From Cladopsammia gracilis (taxonomy: Eukaryota > Cnidaria > Anthozoa > Scleractinia > Dendrophylliidae), in assembly GCA_022457155.1 (NCBI GenBank), contig JAJGOT010000049.1:293501-357500 (forward strand): 64,000 nucleotides of DNA, read 5' to 3'. How positions within the stretch are numbered: position 1 is the stretch's first letter; each line of letters begins with the position of its first letter. A program made the translations under genes and the position numbers. Shown here in pieces: positions 39,701 through 51,002 of the stretch. Below the pieces are notes generated by a model. That model had not been told where the DNA came from. It saw only the letters and a program-made list of their open reading frames with translations, and made no database searches.

Positions 39701-40543
39701 TCATGAGCGTTTAGTCGCCAGCTTGACGGCTATCAGTCGGCAGATGGGTAATTCGTGTTTCACTCGGAATTTCCCATCTTTGCCAGTGTATGGAGCAAGA
39801 TACCTTTGCAAATGCTCTTCATTGACAAGCGAAAGATCAAACACGCCATGTGTAGTCGACCAGTGCCATTTCAAAAGGCTTTCGATTGATTCAAACACCC
39901 ATTCCATGCCGTGAGTCTCAAAGCTTTTAATGATTTCAAATCCGACTGATAAGCAATACTGCTCGATCTTGTCCTTCGATTCGCATTGATACATCTGGCA
40001 AATACGATCTGCGTTCTCCGGATTCAGTAACATATAAGCGTCAAGCTCAATCGGAGGCAGATGGGTGAGGTACTGAATTGCTATTTTCCCTTCAACTTTA
40101 AGACTTGCAAACATGTTCTTGAAGACTTGCTGCTTGTTAGGCATCCAGTGGAGGGCATAATTACTGAAAATAGTGTCGTAGGACTCAGCGCCAATCCCTG
40201 GGAAGTCTGAAGCGCTTCCTTCGACAAATGACAGGTTCTTGACTTCACTATGAGATTGTCGAGCCACATGAATTCGTTCCGTGTCTGGATCAATTCCGAT
40301 AACCTTTCCCTCGGGTCCTACCAGCCCAGCTAGGTATGCAGACAGCTCTCCTGTACCGCAGCCTAAGTCCAAGATGGCGTCTCCGGCTTGAGGACAAACA
40401 TCTGTTTGTATGAACGTTTCACCGTCATTCTTTTGCACAGAAAACGAGGCTTGTTTGTAACCTTCTGCTGCGTTATTCAAGAAGGAAGTTGCCATTGTTT
40501 TAAACCGTGGGGCAATTTCGGAGTTCAGATGTGTTTTGATAAC
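39701..40543 (-). CDS. SAM-dependent methyltransferase exon, copy 1
   Basis: The exon reads open from an acceptor (TTTGTTTCAG just before 40543) to a TGA at 39701. An ATG at 40495 gives 264 residues. Motif I is DLGCGTGELSAYL (from residue 43), the acidic end of strand 2 is VIGIDPD, and the motif around SNYALHWM resembles juvenile-hormone-acid and trans-aconitate methyltransferase families. The substrate is unknown. If the upstream exon is coding, about 16 more residues precede the ATG. The acceptor context shows that a 5' exon exists to the right. The frame is fully open and nearly identical to copy 2, so it is probably functional or very recently duplicated. It lies on the minus strand just beyond the LINE derivative, whose insertion is in its 3' flank. 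Confidence 0.85.
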   Translation of the reverse strand, partial: VIKTHLNSEIAPRFKTMATSFLNNAAEGYKQASFSVQKNDGETFIQTDVCPQAGDAILDLGCGTGELSAYLAGLVGPEGKVIGIDPDTERIHVARQSHSEVKNLSFVEGSASDFPGIGAESYDTIFSNYALHWMPNKQQVFKNMFASLKVEGKIAIQYLTHLPPIELDAYMLLNPENADRICQMYQCESKDKIEQYCLSVGFEIIKSFETHGMEWVFESIESLLKWHWSTTHGVFDLSLVNEEHLQRYLAPYTGKDGKFRVKHELPICRLIAVKLATKRS

Positions 40544-41640
40544 CTGAAACAAAATATTTACTAGTTATACAAATGCAATATCGCATATCTGAGTAAATTT
40601 GAAAAAAATATGCGCGCTAACTATCCGTCTTCAATCGCCTGCGACCGACGAAAATTGTGGACTTGCGTAAGAGATTAGCCACGTTGTTGGTCAGTGACTG
40701 AGCTTTGTGACCGATGGTCCCACTGGCGTAAGAAAGCTAACATACGGGGCAGGGGAGGGGTTAAACTTGATGTTCGGTGCTCTTAAAAAAGATGAAGTCA
40801 ATTTTAATGACAAAAGGTAAAAATTGATAATCGATATTATTCCATGAACTCGATAAGAATTAGTTAATCATATCGGAAATCGATAAAAATCGATAAAAGG
40901 GTTCGTTGTTAAAAGGGTTCGATCATTATCGATTTTTCAATCAGCGTTATCGATTTTATCGATAAATAGCGAATTTATCGATACTAGCTTATCTTGCATT
41001 TTACCGAAACGAAATCAACAAATGATATAAACGAGCTCGCAAAAACACTAATAACATCTTCCTTAACCGTTCATCATTAGAATTCACTTCATCTTTTTTA
41101 AAGTCTTATAAAAAACGATAGTTCAATAATGATTAAAAATCAATGTAGAGAAAACCACAAATTTAGTCGTCAAAAATATATGTCGCACATGTTACACCTT
41201 TAGACACGCCTTACCAAACTTTTAGCTTGTCTCCAATACGCAAATCTGTAAAACAATTCTATGGTTTACGTTATGTATAAATGCAAGCATGAAACTATTA
41301 CTTGTAAAACTCCCTGATGAAGTCAGCGATAGTCGGACGAAACGCGTAGGAGGTGATCAGTTTTACAAGCTTAAGTTTGTAAAAGTGCTGCTCACTAGTT
41401 TAGCTTTTCAAAAGCGTAGACGAACGAACAAATACTAAATTTCAACAATCGATAAATCCGATAAAGTCTATAACGTTGAAATTTCACCAGTGTGTGAGTA
41501 TCCATTTTTATCGATTGATCGATAAAATCGACAACATTTCATTTCAATTTATCGACTGATATTGATTTATCGAACGGTTTTCCGATATCGATTTTTATCG
41601 ATTGACTACCCCGGAATAAAAGGGAGCAAACCCCCATGTA
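40544..41640. repeat. Intron or upstream region with ATCGATAAA clusters (unit 1)
   Basis: Two dense groups of ATCGAT/ATCGATAAA words (about 40817-41000 and 41445-41620) flank a region with a hammerhead-like motif at 41301. Similar groups lie in unit 2 (48085-48270, 48715-48885) and partly at 59830-60000. No exon is recognised. Confidence 0.55.
41301..41369 (+). ncRNA. Hammerhead-like hairpin, unit 1
   Basis: CTTGTAAAACT pairs with AGTTTTACAAG. Between them lie CTGATGA, a GTC/GAC stem with loop, and GAAAC, the order of a hammerhead core. One extra A follows CTGATGA and the third stem is not obvious, so it may be a degenerate ribozyme. Near-identical copies are at 48572 and 59685. Confidence 0.4.
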
Positions 41641-42965
41641 TGCGGCATCAGGGTATTTTTTTCGAGCCTTTTTAGTCCGAAAACGGTTAGGGCCGGTTTA
41701 CACTATCAAAGTGCTAGTTTCATTGATCAAAGTTATATGATCAAAGTTAAGTTGTAGTCTGTTTACATATGTCAGCTCATGTCAAACATTTTGCTCGTGC
41801 ACTCGACTGGATCAAGTTGCCAAAACCTCAATTCTTGGGCTTTTTCCCGTTTTTTTCTTAATCTTTGTTCCGGCAACCTCTCAGTATCAAAACAAACGGG
41901 ATATAGCGGTTTTTATTCATGTTTTAATACATTTGTACCGTAACGGTACATTGGATGTACAAAATTTTGAGATATTTTTCGTCACATAAACTACAGATAC
42001 ATTAACATTAATTATGAAACATGAGCATTAATTATGCATGTACGCACTATTGTTGTTGTTTTTTTTTTGGGGGGGGGGTGGGGGGGGGGCGTTCTTTTGT
42101 TTCGGTTTTTCTTTAAGCTTTGAGAACCGTATGCATAACTAATGTTGGGGTTATAAGAGATCTTTCCCGTAACACCTAAGATCTTTCAACAGGGGTTCCA
42201 ACAGTTCCCTTATATCCAGAGAGACTCCCTTATAACATGTACGGAGCGATTCCAGAATACCCGGCCACTTATTTACATATCCCTGAACGTTTTGTTGAAC
42301 GATCGACGCATATGAAAACAATATGATACATTCTTATCCAATGAGACACAAATTAGTGGCAGGGTATTCTAGAATTTAGCCAAACTTTCATAAGATCGGT
42401 TAATAAATAGCGAAAAATACGATGTAGTGGTGCTTCAGTAGCTTATCCACCGATATCGTATTAATTTGTGTGTGGCCTGCGAGTACACAACAACTCGCTG
42501 AGAAATATTTGTTGCAGTGCACAGTCGTCTAGATCTGTAAAATATTTACTGGCAAACTGACAAACGAGCAAAATGGGATGAGCTCAGTGTAACACTAAAT
42601 TAAATTAAAAACTAAAGAAACAGGCAGAAGGCAGATCTGTTGGCTACTCACAAGCCTCACAAGTGCGACCAAGAGGTTTAACTCGAGTCAAACGTGAACG
42701 AATCCCAGCAAGAAGGTTTCAAGTCAAGCGCCCTAACCACTCTAAAATGTTTTAACGATGATTATTTTTTCTTTGATTCGGTACAGTGCAAATTTGAAGC
42801 AATAATAGACTTACCTATTGGTAAGATGTCTTCACTGCAAGCTCCAGCCGAGCAAAAAATTCAGCTTTACACAGGCTTAAACAAAAAGCCTTAAAGTCTT
42901 TAAAGCCAAAAGTCTTAAAAGTCTTAAAGCCAAAAAGTCTTAAACAAAAGCCCGATTTGTTTCCC

Positions 42966-42971
42966 GATTTG
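42966..42971. other. Junction of the two tandem units
   Basis: Just to its left, 42885-42955 holds short AAAGTCTTAAAGCC-type repeats that are absent from the end of unit 2. They probably arose when the duplication joined. Confidence 0.45.
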
Positions 42972-43884
42972 ATTGATTGGTTAACTTTGTGTAGATGACC
43001 TCGGTAACAGTAGCCGCACTGTAAAGCCCACAGAGGTGAATAACACCATGACAGGGTAGTTGAAATGACAATTACTGTTGTTTTGATAATCATATTTCGC
43101 CAAATTTTTTGGTATCGCGGGTGATTTCAGAGCTAACAAATAACGATAAGACAAACATTCGTACTTTTCTATCGTCACAGACAACCAAACTGATTAGTAT
43201 ATATGTATTTGACTGACTTGGCCGATTTAAGAACATATTCATCGCTTAGAATTAGCCAACTGTCCGTATTAAGGACGTTAACTTTGTATGAGATTATTTT
43301 TTCATCGTGACGCGAAAAACTGTCCGTTGTCCTTGGTGTAGCGGGTAAATTTTATAGAAAATATATGGGCGTTCAGCCGGGACAAAGACTGAGTGGAGTT
43401 CGACTGTACTAGCAACTGAAAGGATTTTTTTTAATCAGAATACTTCATGAAACGTTGATCAGTGTTTAAGGTATCAATACGACCAAACGATTTGCTTGCT
43501 TATCGCGCACGTTTTCGAAGGCATGTTATAAGAGGGTTAGTGTCTCTATCGGCTTTGCCTATGTTTGCACACCAAATGCCAAATCAAGTTCATACAACAT
43601 TATAACATAGCTAGCAGAGCCGCGCAATCAAATTCAGTATACGTAAGCGTGCTCAAAATCCCGATAGTGCACGCTGATAAATAAAAGTGCCATTCTTGAC
43701 CGTGATTTCTTTTTTTTTTTAAATAAAGAATTTTGTATTTAAACTGCAGTAAAATAAAACTCGAGCTTTCAACAGAAAATTTGAAATAAAACCAATTCCT
43801 ATTTTGCTTAATATTTCGCTTAACGCGAACCGTTTTTCGCGTCGGATTTGATGCACAATTCCACCGGCTATGTTATAAAACAAA

Positions 43885-44255
43885 TGTTCAAGCTTTTATC
43901 GAGTTATGGAGCAAGTGGGAGTTCGGAGAGCACTTGAGAAGCTAGAGTTGCCCTCGGCTATCGCTTCGCGCAACTCTTACGCTTCTTTCGTGCTCTCCAA
44001 ACTTCCCGAGTGCTCCATAACTCGATAATGCACGCTAAAGCATGAATCAATTGTTAATTAGTTCAGTTCCAACTCAAACACCAATTTTCTCCAAAATTTA
44101 ACGGTAAATAATAAACACTGACTGGTCCCGAGGGAAACAGTGAATTTTGTTTTCCGAGAATCGCGATGTTTCCCGAGACGAAGTCGATGGAAACATCGAG
44201 ATTCGAGGGAAACAAAATTCACTGTTTCCCGAGGGATCAGTCATTAAGTGATTTG
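43885..44255. repeat. Hairpin and palindromic repeats, unit 2 copies
   Basis: Second copies of the two foldback repeats described at 36810 and 37056. Part of the first arm (TAGCTGTGCACTA) is deleted here. Confidence 0.6.
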
Positions 44256-44468
44256 TTACATAACGACATAAAAAAAAAAAAACAACACAACGCGCCGAGC
44301 ACTCGAGGTAAACATCAATCCATCATAATCATGCCACCTTTTGTCACGGTCTGATCACGTCCGCTAGCGGGCAACAGTGCAATGTTACCCTCTGACGTCA
44401 AAATTGTTGCCTGCTTTCGCAAATGTTGCCCGCTAAGGAAAATTGGCGGGAAACAGTTCGTTTATTAG

Positions 44469-44774
44469 ATGTCATGTGACGATGAATCAACCAATCAACG
44501 CGCGCGTTGTATTGACAAAAACTCCAGCTATATAACAATCATGTTTAATGCATTACATCGCGAACAAATTACAGACTTCGACTACAATTGTTTTCCGACA
44601 AAAGCACATGGTCTGACACCCCATAAATATACTAACGCAACAAACGTCCAGGGAATGGTAGTTAAATTACAAAATCTAGTCGCAAAGGGGGTCGAGACGA
44701 TCTTCCACTTCGGTTCCGGGTCCGAACTATGTAGCACTGTCGTTAAGTTGTACAACATTTTGTTAACTTGTTAA
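44469..44774 (+). CDS. Small ORF of unknown function in unit 2
   Basis: Copy of the 101-codon ORF at 37410, identical except for one residue. The same TATA-like box lies inside the frame. No domain is seen. Conservation here reflects the young duplication and does not by itself show selection. Confidence 0.3.
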   Translation: MSCDDESTNQRARCIDKNSSYITIMFNALHREQITDFDYNCFPTKAHGLTPHKYTNATNVQGMVVKLQNLVAKGVETIFHFGSGSELCSTVVKLYNILLTC

Positions 44775-45521
44775 TAAAAAAAGAGCACCTCGATATCGTG
44801 TAACTGGGCAATTTACCACTCTTTACTTGTCGGAAAGAGAAAAGGGATAAAGTAAAAACATCATAGAATTTACACACCTGATGTCCTGGGAAAAGTAATT
44901 TGACCTAAGAGCAGTTTTGATACAAAAACGTCAAAATATCCAGGATATATAGCTGACCTGCATCAGCTAAAATGCCGTTAAATCAATGCTCGATCCACCC
45001 ATATGATTGGAATCATTATTTGACAATTCCAACAAAAAAGTGCAACCCCTTGTTTGTTAACTATAAATTTCACAAATTTTCTTTCCTTTATTTCATCGAT
45101 TATTTTCATAAAAAAGTAAGAAAATGAAACCTTTTCGCAAGATGATTATTAAGAAACTCGACGCTTGGCACATTGCCATTTTATAATCGCTATGCGATAC
45201 AACATTTCTCTAACAGCGTGGATCACCAGGAAGATATATGGGTGACCACAATGCCTTCCCTCTCTTTTTCTGTCACGTACTTGTAGTATATTCGTTAAGC
45301 TCCGCGAAGACAGTCTCTGACAAAGTTTTCAGTGTAATTTAAAAAAAATATATATTAGGTGGGTGCATGGGAACCCCTTCTTCGACCCGACTTTATTTTC
45401 ACACATCGCTCAAGCGCTGTGGGCGCGTTGCACCGCCAATTTGTTTCAGCGCCCTGGGAGCAAGATACCTTTGCAAATGCTCTTCAGTGACAAGCGAAAG
45501 GTAAGAACTAAAATGTCAGAT

Positions 45522-46675
45522 AATATATATATATATATATATAGATAGCCCAAGCCTAACAGCGTCGCACTTTGAACAAGCTTAACTAAGGTGAAACTTA
45601 ACTAAGGTGCAAGGTTAGAAGCACACGAATTAAGATTGACGAACGGGTTATTTTCAATTTTAGCAATTCTCAAAAACAGTATTACGCGACCGTCTGCACA
45701 GTACATTTTTATAGACCGTACAAAAGTTCACAAAAACAACTTTTATTTGTCTAGAATAAATAGTACCACTAGTTTCAGAATAAAATACAGTTTATGTTTG
45801 TCAAAAATTGCCCGAGAAACTGATTTGAAAATCAAAAATTGCAAAAATACACAAACATATTTGCATAAGGCGATGCGAGTGAAGATAGAACTGTACTATA
45901 AAATCAAGTCTTGTTTTGTTTACATAAAATCGCTTTTCAATCTATCTAATGAATGAACTAACACATAAAAATGGACAACACAATCTTCTTTCGAAAAAAA
46001 TTATTCAAATCTCCATTAGTTTACGTTTAAAAGCAAAACGCGTACCATGCATGTAATACCATGTAATTATAGCTCATCGAGTTCAAGCTTTCTTCGATGA
46101 AATTCAAGAGATCGATACAACTAAATTTAGGCACGTTTTAAAATCAATTCGCCAAAACTAACGATAACACTAATAACAAGTCACTCACAGATTGATATCA
46201 ACATAAATTCTCATCGAAAACTGTAATCTGTTTTACCTTTAAGTTCCTCGCTTGCTTGGAAATTCAAATCTCCGCTTCTGGTTCTGAAATCATCTCCCGC
46301 ATTGATAAAAACGTAATACACGAAGTTCCTCGAAGCAAGAGCTCGTCCTTTTCCACTAAAGCGGCTTCTGAGTATACCTTAATTAGTATCCCTGTCTTGA
46401 GTAGCAAACCGCGAAAAAATGCAGGAAAATAACGAGTTTAATTCTCCGCTAGGCACAAGAAAACAATTAAAGTGTTTACCGAGCTCACGGCTGTGTGGCC
46501 GCGCGAAAAACAAAATTGCTAAGATTCCGGATGTTGTCCAACACAGGCGGGCGTTCGGCGGGCAGACAACGCGCCCGTGAAACATTCCGCTAGCCATGAC
46601 CCTGAAAAATCACGGCGTAGGTTCTATGAGTATGGAGCTGCGCAGCCAGGCCTTCGGCCTGGCAAGTGCTCCGCT
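45522..46675 (-). mobile_element. Non-autonomous LINE derivative, unit 2 copy
   Basis: As the copy at 38465-39590. The 5' end at 46675 keeps a complete hairpin (CCAGGCCTTCGGCCTGG side on the plus strand). The (AT)n tail is longer than in unit 1. A 12-bp ATGCATGTAATA insertion lies near 46050. Confidence 0.75.
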
Positions 46676-46692
46676 AAAATACACTAGGAAAT

Positions 46693-46876
46693 AGGCCATT
46701 TGCACGATGACGTCATATGACTACAACTACCAGAATCCTTCAGTTTTTTGTTTTGTAGTGCAAATTTGGGGTATTGTAGTTTAAACCGCACTGGGATTAC
46801 AAAATTTAAATAGGAAAGGAAAAACGAAATGAATTCTGGTAGTTGTAGTCAAATGACGACATCGTGCAAATGGCCT
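46693..46876. mobile_element. MITE present in unit 2 and absent from unit 1
   Basis: Ends AGGCCATTTGCACGATG and CATCGTGCAAATGGCCT are perfect inverted repeats. Next inside on both sides is GACTACAACTACCAGAAT in opposite orientations. AT flanks both ends. Unit 1 has a single AT at the same place (39606-39607, AGGAAATTGATAAG), which is the empty site. Confidence 0.88.
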
Positions 46877-46971
46877 ATTGATAAGACTAATGCTTCAGAT
46901 AAACAACCTTTCAGTTTCGATTTAAAAATGTCAATACAATTTGTGTCACGCAGCACCGAAAACAAAATCCA

Positions 46972-47814
46972 TCATGAGCGTTTAGTCGCCAGCTTGACGG
47001 CTATCAGTCGGCAGATGGGTAATTCGTGTTTCACTCGGAATTTCCCATCTTTGCCAGTGTATGGAGCAAGATACCTTTGCAAATGCTCTTCATTGACAAG
47101 CGAAAGATCAAACACGCCATGTGTAGTCGACCAGTGCCATTTCAAAAGGCTTTCGATTGATTCAAACACCCATTCCATGCCGTGAGTCTCAAAGCTTTTA
47201 ATGATTTCAAATCCGACTGATAAGCAATACTGCTCGATCTTGTCCTTCGATTCGCATTGATACATCTGGCAAATACGATCTGCGTTCTCCGGATTCAGTA
47301 ACATATAAGCGTCAAGCTCAATCGGAGGCAGATGGGTGAGGTACTGAATTGCTATTTTCCCTTCAACTTTAAGACTTGCAAACATGTTCTTGAAGACTTG
47401 CTGCTTGTTAGGCATCCAGTGGAGGGCATAATTACTGAAAATAGTGTCGTAGGACTCAGCGCCAATCCTTGGGAAGTCTGAAGCGCTTCCTTCGACAAAT
47501 GACAGGTTCTTGACTTCACTATGAGATTGTCGAGCCACATGAATTCGTTCCGTGTCTGGATCAATTCCGATAACCTTTCCCTCGGGTCCTACCAGCCCAG
47601 CTAGGTATGCAGACAGCTCTCCTGTACCGCAGCCTAAGTCCAAGATGGCGTCTCCGGCTTGAGGACAAACATCTGTTTGTATGAACGTTTCACCGTCATT
47701 CTTTTGCACAGAAAACGAGGCTTGTTTGTAACCTTCTGCTGCGTTATTCAAGAAGGAAGTTGCCATTGTTTTAAACCGTGGGGCAATTTTGGAGTTCAGA
47801 TGTGTTTTGATAAC
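46972..47814 (-). CDS. SAM-dependent methyltransferase exon, copy 2
   Basis: The second copy is open from the acceptor (47814) to the TGA at 46972, with an ATG at 47766 for 264 residues. Two residues differ from copy 1 over the 283 codons in frame: Glu to Lys before the ATG, and Gly to Arg after SASDFP. Motif I and the SNYALHWM block are unchanged. The Arg change lies in a loop before the YDTIFSN strand. Copies this close point to a recent duplication, gene conversion, or two haplotypes joined in assembly. Confidence 0.85.
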   Translation of the reverse strand, partial: VIKTHLNSKIAPRFKTMATSFLNNAAEGYKQASFSVQKNDGETFIQTDVCPQAGDAILDLGCGTGELSAYLAGLVGPEGKVIGIDPDTERIHVARQSHSEVKNLSFVEGSASDFPRIGAESYDTIFSNYALHWMPNKQQVFKNMFASLKVEGKIAIQYLTHLPPIELDAYMLLNPENADRICQMYQCESKDKIEQYCLSVGFEIIKSFETHGMEWVFESIESLLKWHWSTTHGVFDLSLVNEEHLQRYLAPYTGKDGKFRVKHELPICRLIAVKLATKRS

Positions 47815-48571
47815 CTGAAACAAAATATTTACTAGTTATACAAATGCAATATCGCATATCTGAGTAAATTTGAAAAAAATATGCGCGCTAACTATCCGTC
47901 TTCAATCGCCTGCGACCGACGAAAATTGTGGACTTGCGTAAGAGATTAGCCACGTTGTTGGTCAGTGACTGAGCTTTGTGACCGATGGTCCCACTGGCGT
48001 AAGAAAGCTAACATACGGGGCAGGGGAGGGGTTAAACTTGATGCTCGGTGCTCTTAAAAAAGATGAAGTCAATTTTAATGATAAACGGTAAAAATTGATA
48101 ATCGATATTATTCGATGAAATCGATAAGAATTAGTTAATCATATCGGAAATCGATAAAAATCGATAGAAGGGTTCGTTGTTAAAAGGGTTCGATCATTAT
48201 CGATTTTTCAATAAGCGTTATCGATTTTATCGATAAATAGCGAATTTATCGATACTAGCTTATCTTGCATTTTACCGAAACGAAATCAACAAATGATATA
48301 AACGAGCTCGCAAAAACACTAATAACAACTTCCTTAACCGTTCATCATTAGAATTCACTTCATCTTTTTTAAAGTCTTATAAAAAACGATAGTTCAATAA
48401 TGATTAAAAATCAATGTAGAGAAAACCACAAATTTAGTCGTCAAAAATATATGTCGCACATGTTACACCTTTAGACACGCCTTACCAAACTTTTAGCTTG
48501 TTTCCAATACGCAAATCTGTAAAACAATTCTATGGTTTACGTTATGTATAAATGCAAGCATGAAACTATTA

Positions 48572-48640
48572 CTTGTAAAACTCCCTGATGAAGTCAGCGA
48601 TAGTCGGACGAAACGCGTAGGAGGTGATCAGTTTTACAAG
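48572..48640 (+). ncRNA. Hammerhead-like hairpin, unit 2
   Basis: Same features as at 41301: closing stem CTTGTAAAACT/AGTTTTACAAG, CTGATGA, a GTC/GAC stem and GAAAC. Confidence 0.4.
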
Positions 48641-50180
48641 CTTAAGTTTGTAAAAGTGCTGCTCACTAGTTTAGCTTTTCAAAAGCGTAGACGAACGATC
48701 AAATACTAAATTTCAACAATCGATAAATCCGATAAAATCTATAACGTTGAAATTTCACCAGTGTGTGAGTATCCATTTTTATCGATTGATCGATAAAATC
48801 GATAACATTTCATTTCAATTTATCGGCTGATATTGATTTATCGAACGGTTTTCCGATATCGATTTTTATCGATTGACTTCCCCGATAAAAAAGGGAGCAA
48901 ACCCCCATGTATGCGGCATCAGGGTATTTTTTTCGAGCCTTTTTAGTCCGAAAACGGTTAGGACCGGTTTACACTATCAAAGTGCTAGTTTCATTGATCA
49001 AAGTTATATGATCAAAGTTTGTAGTCTGTTTACATATGTCAGCTCATGTCAAACATTTTGCTCGTGCACTCGACTGGATCAAGTTGCCAAACCTCAATTC
49101 TTGGGCTTTTTCCCGTTTTTTCCTTAATCTTTGTTCCGGCAACCTCTCAGTATCAAAACAAGCGGGATATAGCGGTTTTTATTCATGTTTTAATACATTT
49201 GTACCGTAACGGTACATTGGATGTACAAAATTTTGAGGTATTTTTCGTCTCATAAACTACAGCTAAATTAACATTAATTATGAAACATGAGCATTAATTA
49301 TGCATGTACGCGCTATTGTTATTATTATTATTTTTTTTTTTGGGGGGGGGGGGGGGGCGTTCTTTTGTTTCGGTTTTTCTTTAAGCTTTGAGAACCGTAT
49401 GCATAACTAATGTTGGGGTTATAAGAGATCTTTCCCGTAACACCTAAGATCTTTCAACAGGGGTTCCAACAGTTCCTTTATATCCAGAGAGACTCCCTTA
49501 TAACATGCACGGAGCGATTCCAGAATACCCGGCCACTTATTTACATATCCCTGAACGTTTTGTTGAACGATCGACGCATATGAAAACAATACGATACATT
49601 CTTATCCAATGAGACACAAATTAGTGGCAGGGTATTCTAGAATTTAGCCAAACTTTCATAAGATCGGTTAATAAAAAGCGAAAAATACGATGTAGTGATG
49701 CTTCAGTAGCTTATCCACCGATACCGTATAAATTTGTGTGTGTGGCCTGCGAGTGCACAACAACTCGCTGAGAAATATTTGTTGCAGTGCACAGTCGTCT
49801 AGATCTGTAAAAGATTTACTGGCAAACTGAATAACGAGCAAAATGGGATGAACTCCGTGTAAAATTAAATTAAATTAAAAACTAAAGAAACAGGTAGAAG
49901 GCAGATTGTTGGCTACTCACAAGCCTCACAAGCGCGACCAAGAGGTTTAACTCAAGTCAAACGTGAACGAATCCCAGCAAGAAGGTTTCAAGTCAAGCGC
50001 CCTAACCACTCTAAAATGTTTTAAAGATTATTATTTTTTCTTTGATACGACACGGTGCAAATTTAAAGCAATAATAGACTTACGTATTGGTAAGATGTCT
50101 TCAATGCAAGCTCCAGCCGAGCAAAATAATCAGCTTTACACGGGCTGTTTCTCTTAAATAAAAGCCCGATTTGTTTCATT

Positions 50181-50426
50181 ATAAAACTGTGTCAAGGTCG
50201 ATATTGCAGTTTGACCAATTACCGCCGAACGGGTTTTATTTTGAATAATAATCTGCACTTGTGTTTTGCATCTTGGTTCATTTCTTCGCTGTCCTCTGCT
50301 AGACAAATTGAAACAACCACAAAGTACTTTCAAAGGCGGTGCAAATTATTTTTTCAAGTGACGATTTCCTTGGTGTTGACGTCGGGGTTGCTAAAGCTTA
50401 CTATTGTTTAATTTGTTGAAAAGCCC
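50181..50426. other. Flank after unit 2
   Basis: The first 60 bp match the sequence after the third partial copy (61285-61345), so the duplicated block originally extended this far. No gene. Confidence 0.4.
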
Positions 50427-50840
50427 TTAGGCCCGGTTCAAACGTCGAACTTTACATGTGCCGAACCTAATGATTAGGTTCGGCACATGTAAAGTTCGAC
50501 GTATGAATCAATTAGGAACGGCACTTTTGTATTTGGGTCGACTCTGCCGTTCTATTCGACTGAGCTTGTCGAATAGAACGGCAAAAAATCGACTTCGATT
50601 CATACGTCGAACTTCACATGTGCCGAACCTAATGCATAAATTATGTCAACGTCTTCAGTCAATATAACCGCGCTTCTGATTGGCTATTAAGTGGGTTTTC
50701 GCGCCTTTGCAGACAGAACTCACAGAAGCGTGACGACGGTCATTCACGTTGTAGATTTTTTGACTGAAACTGGACAGCTTAAATCGGTCTTCTAAAAAGT
50801 TGCTTTCCTTTATATCCATAAAGAAATCGTAATGTATTTT

Positions 50841-50945
50841 AGCGGAGCACTCGCCGAGCCGAAGGCTCGGCTGCGCAGCCCCATACTCATAGAACCGTCC
50901 CGTCATTTTTCATGGTCATGGCTAGCGGAATGTTTCGCGGGCGCG
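50841..50945 (+). promoter_or_regulatory. GC-rich hairpin leader of the LINE family
   Basis: GCCGAGCCGAAGGCTCGGC forms a tight hairpin, followed by the palindrome GGCTGCGCAGCC, CCCATACTCATAGAACC and TCATGGTCATGG. The same leader begins copies at 29349, 30394, 39590 and 46675. In non-LTR elements an internal promoter lies at the 5' end, so this is the likely place. That is inference. Confidence 0.55.
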
Positions 50946-51002
50946 TCGGTCCGTGTGCACGTCTGTCCACCCGTTACGTCATCATCGATGATGACGTATA
51001 TG

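Larger units (their letters stand above)
35904..42965. repeat. Tandem segmental duplication, unit 1
   Basis: Starts at GATTGGTTAACTTTGT and ends at AAAGCCCGATTTGTTTC. The same order of sequence returns in unit 2 with very few substitutions and offsets of 7059 to 7271 bp, the increase coming from small insertions in unit 2. It contains two hairpin repeats, a small ORF, a LINE derivative, a methyltransferase exon, ATCGATAAA clusters and a hammerhead-like motif. Confidence 0.9.
42972..50180. repeat. Tandem segmental duplication, unit 2
   Basis: Same content and order as unit 1, head to tail. Differences seen include a 184-bp MITE insertion (46693), a complete hairpin in the LINE derivative, length changes in homopolymers and scattered substitutions. 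The right end continues into GTGTCAAGGTCGATATTGC, also found after the third partial copy. Confidence 0.9.

Noticed and set aside
42694..42894. 66-codon ORF present in three copies (also 49963, 61055)
   Set aside because: It ends differently in each copy, has no domain and sits in the duplicated repeat; probably not coding.
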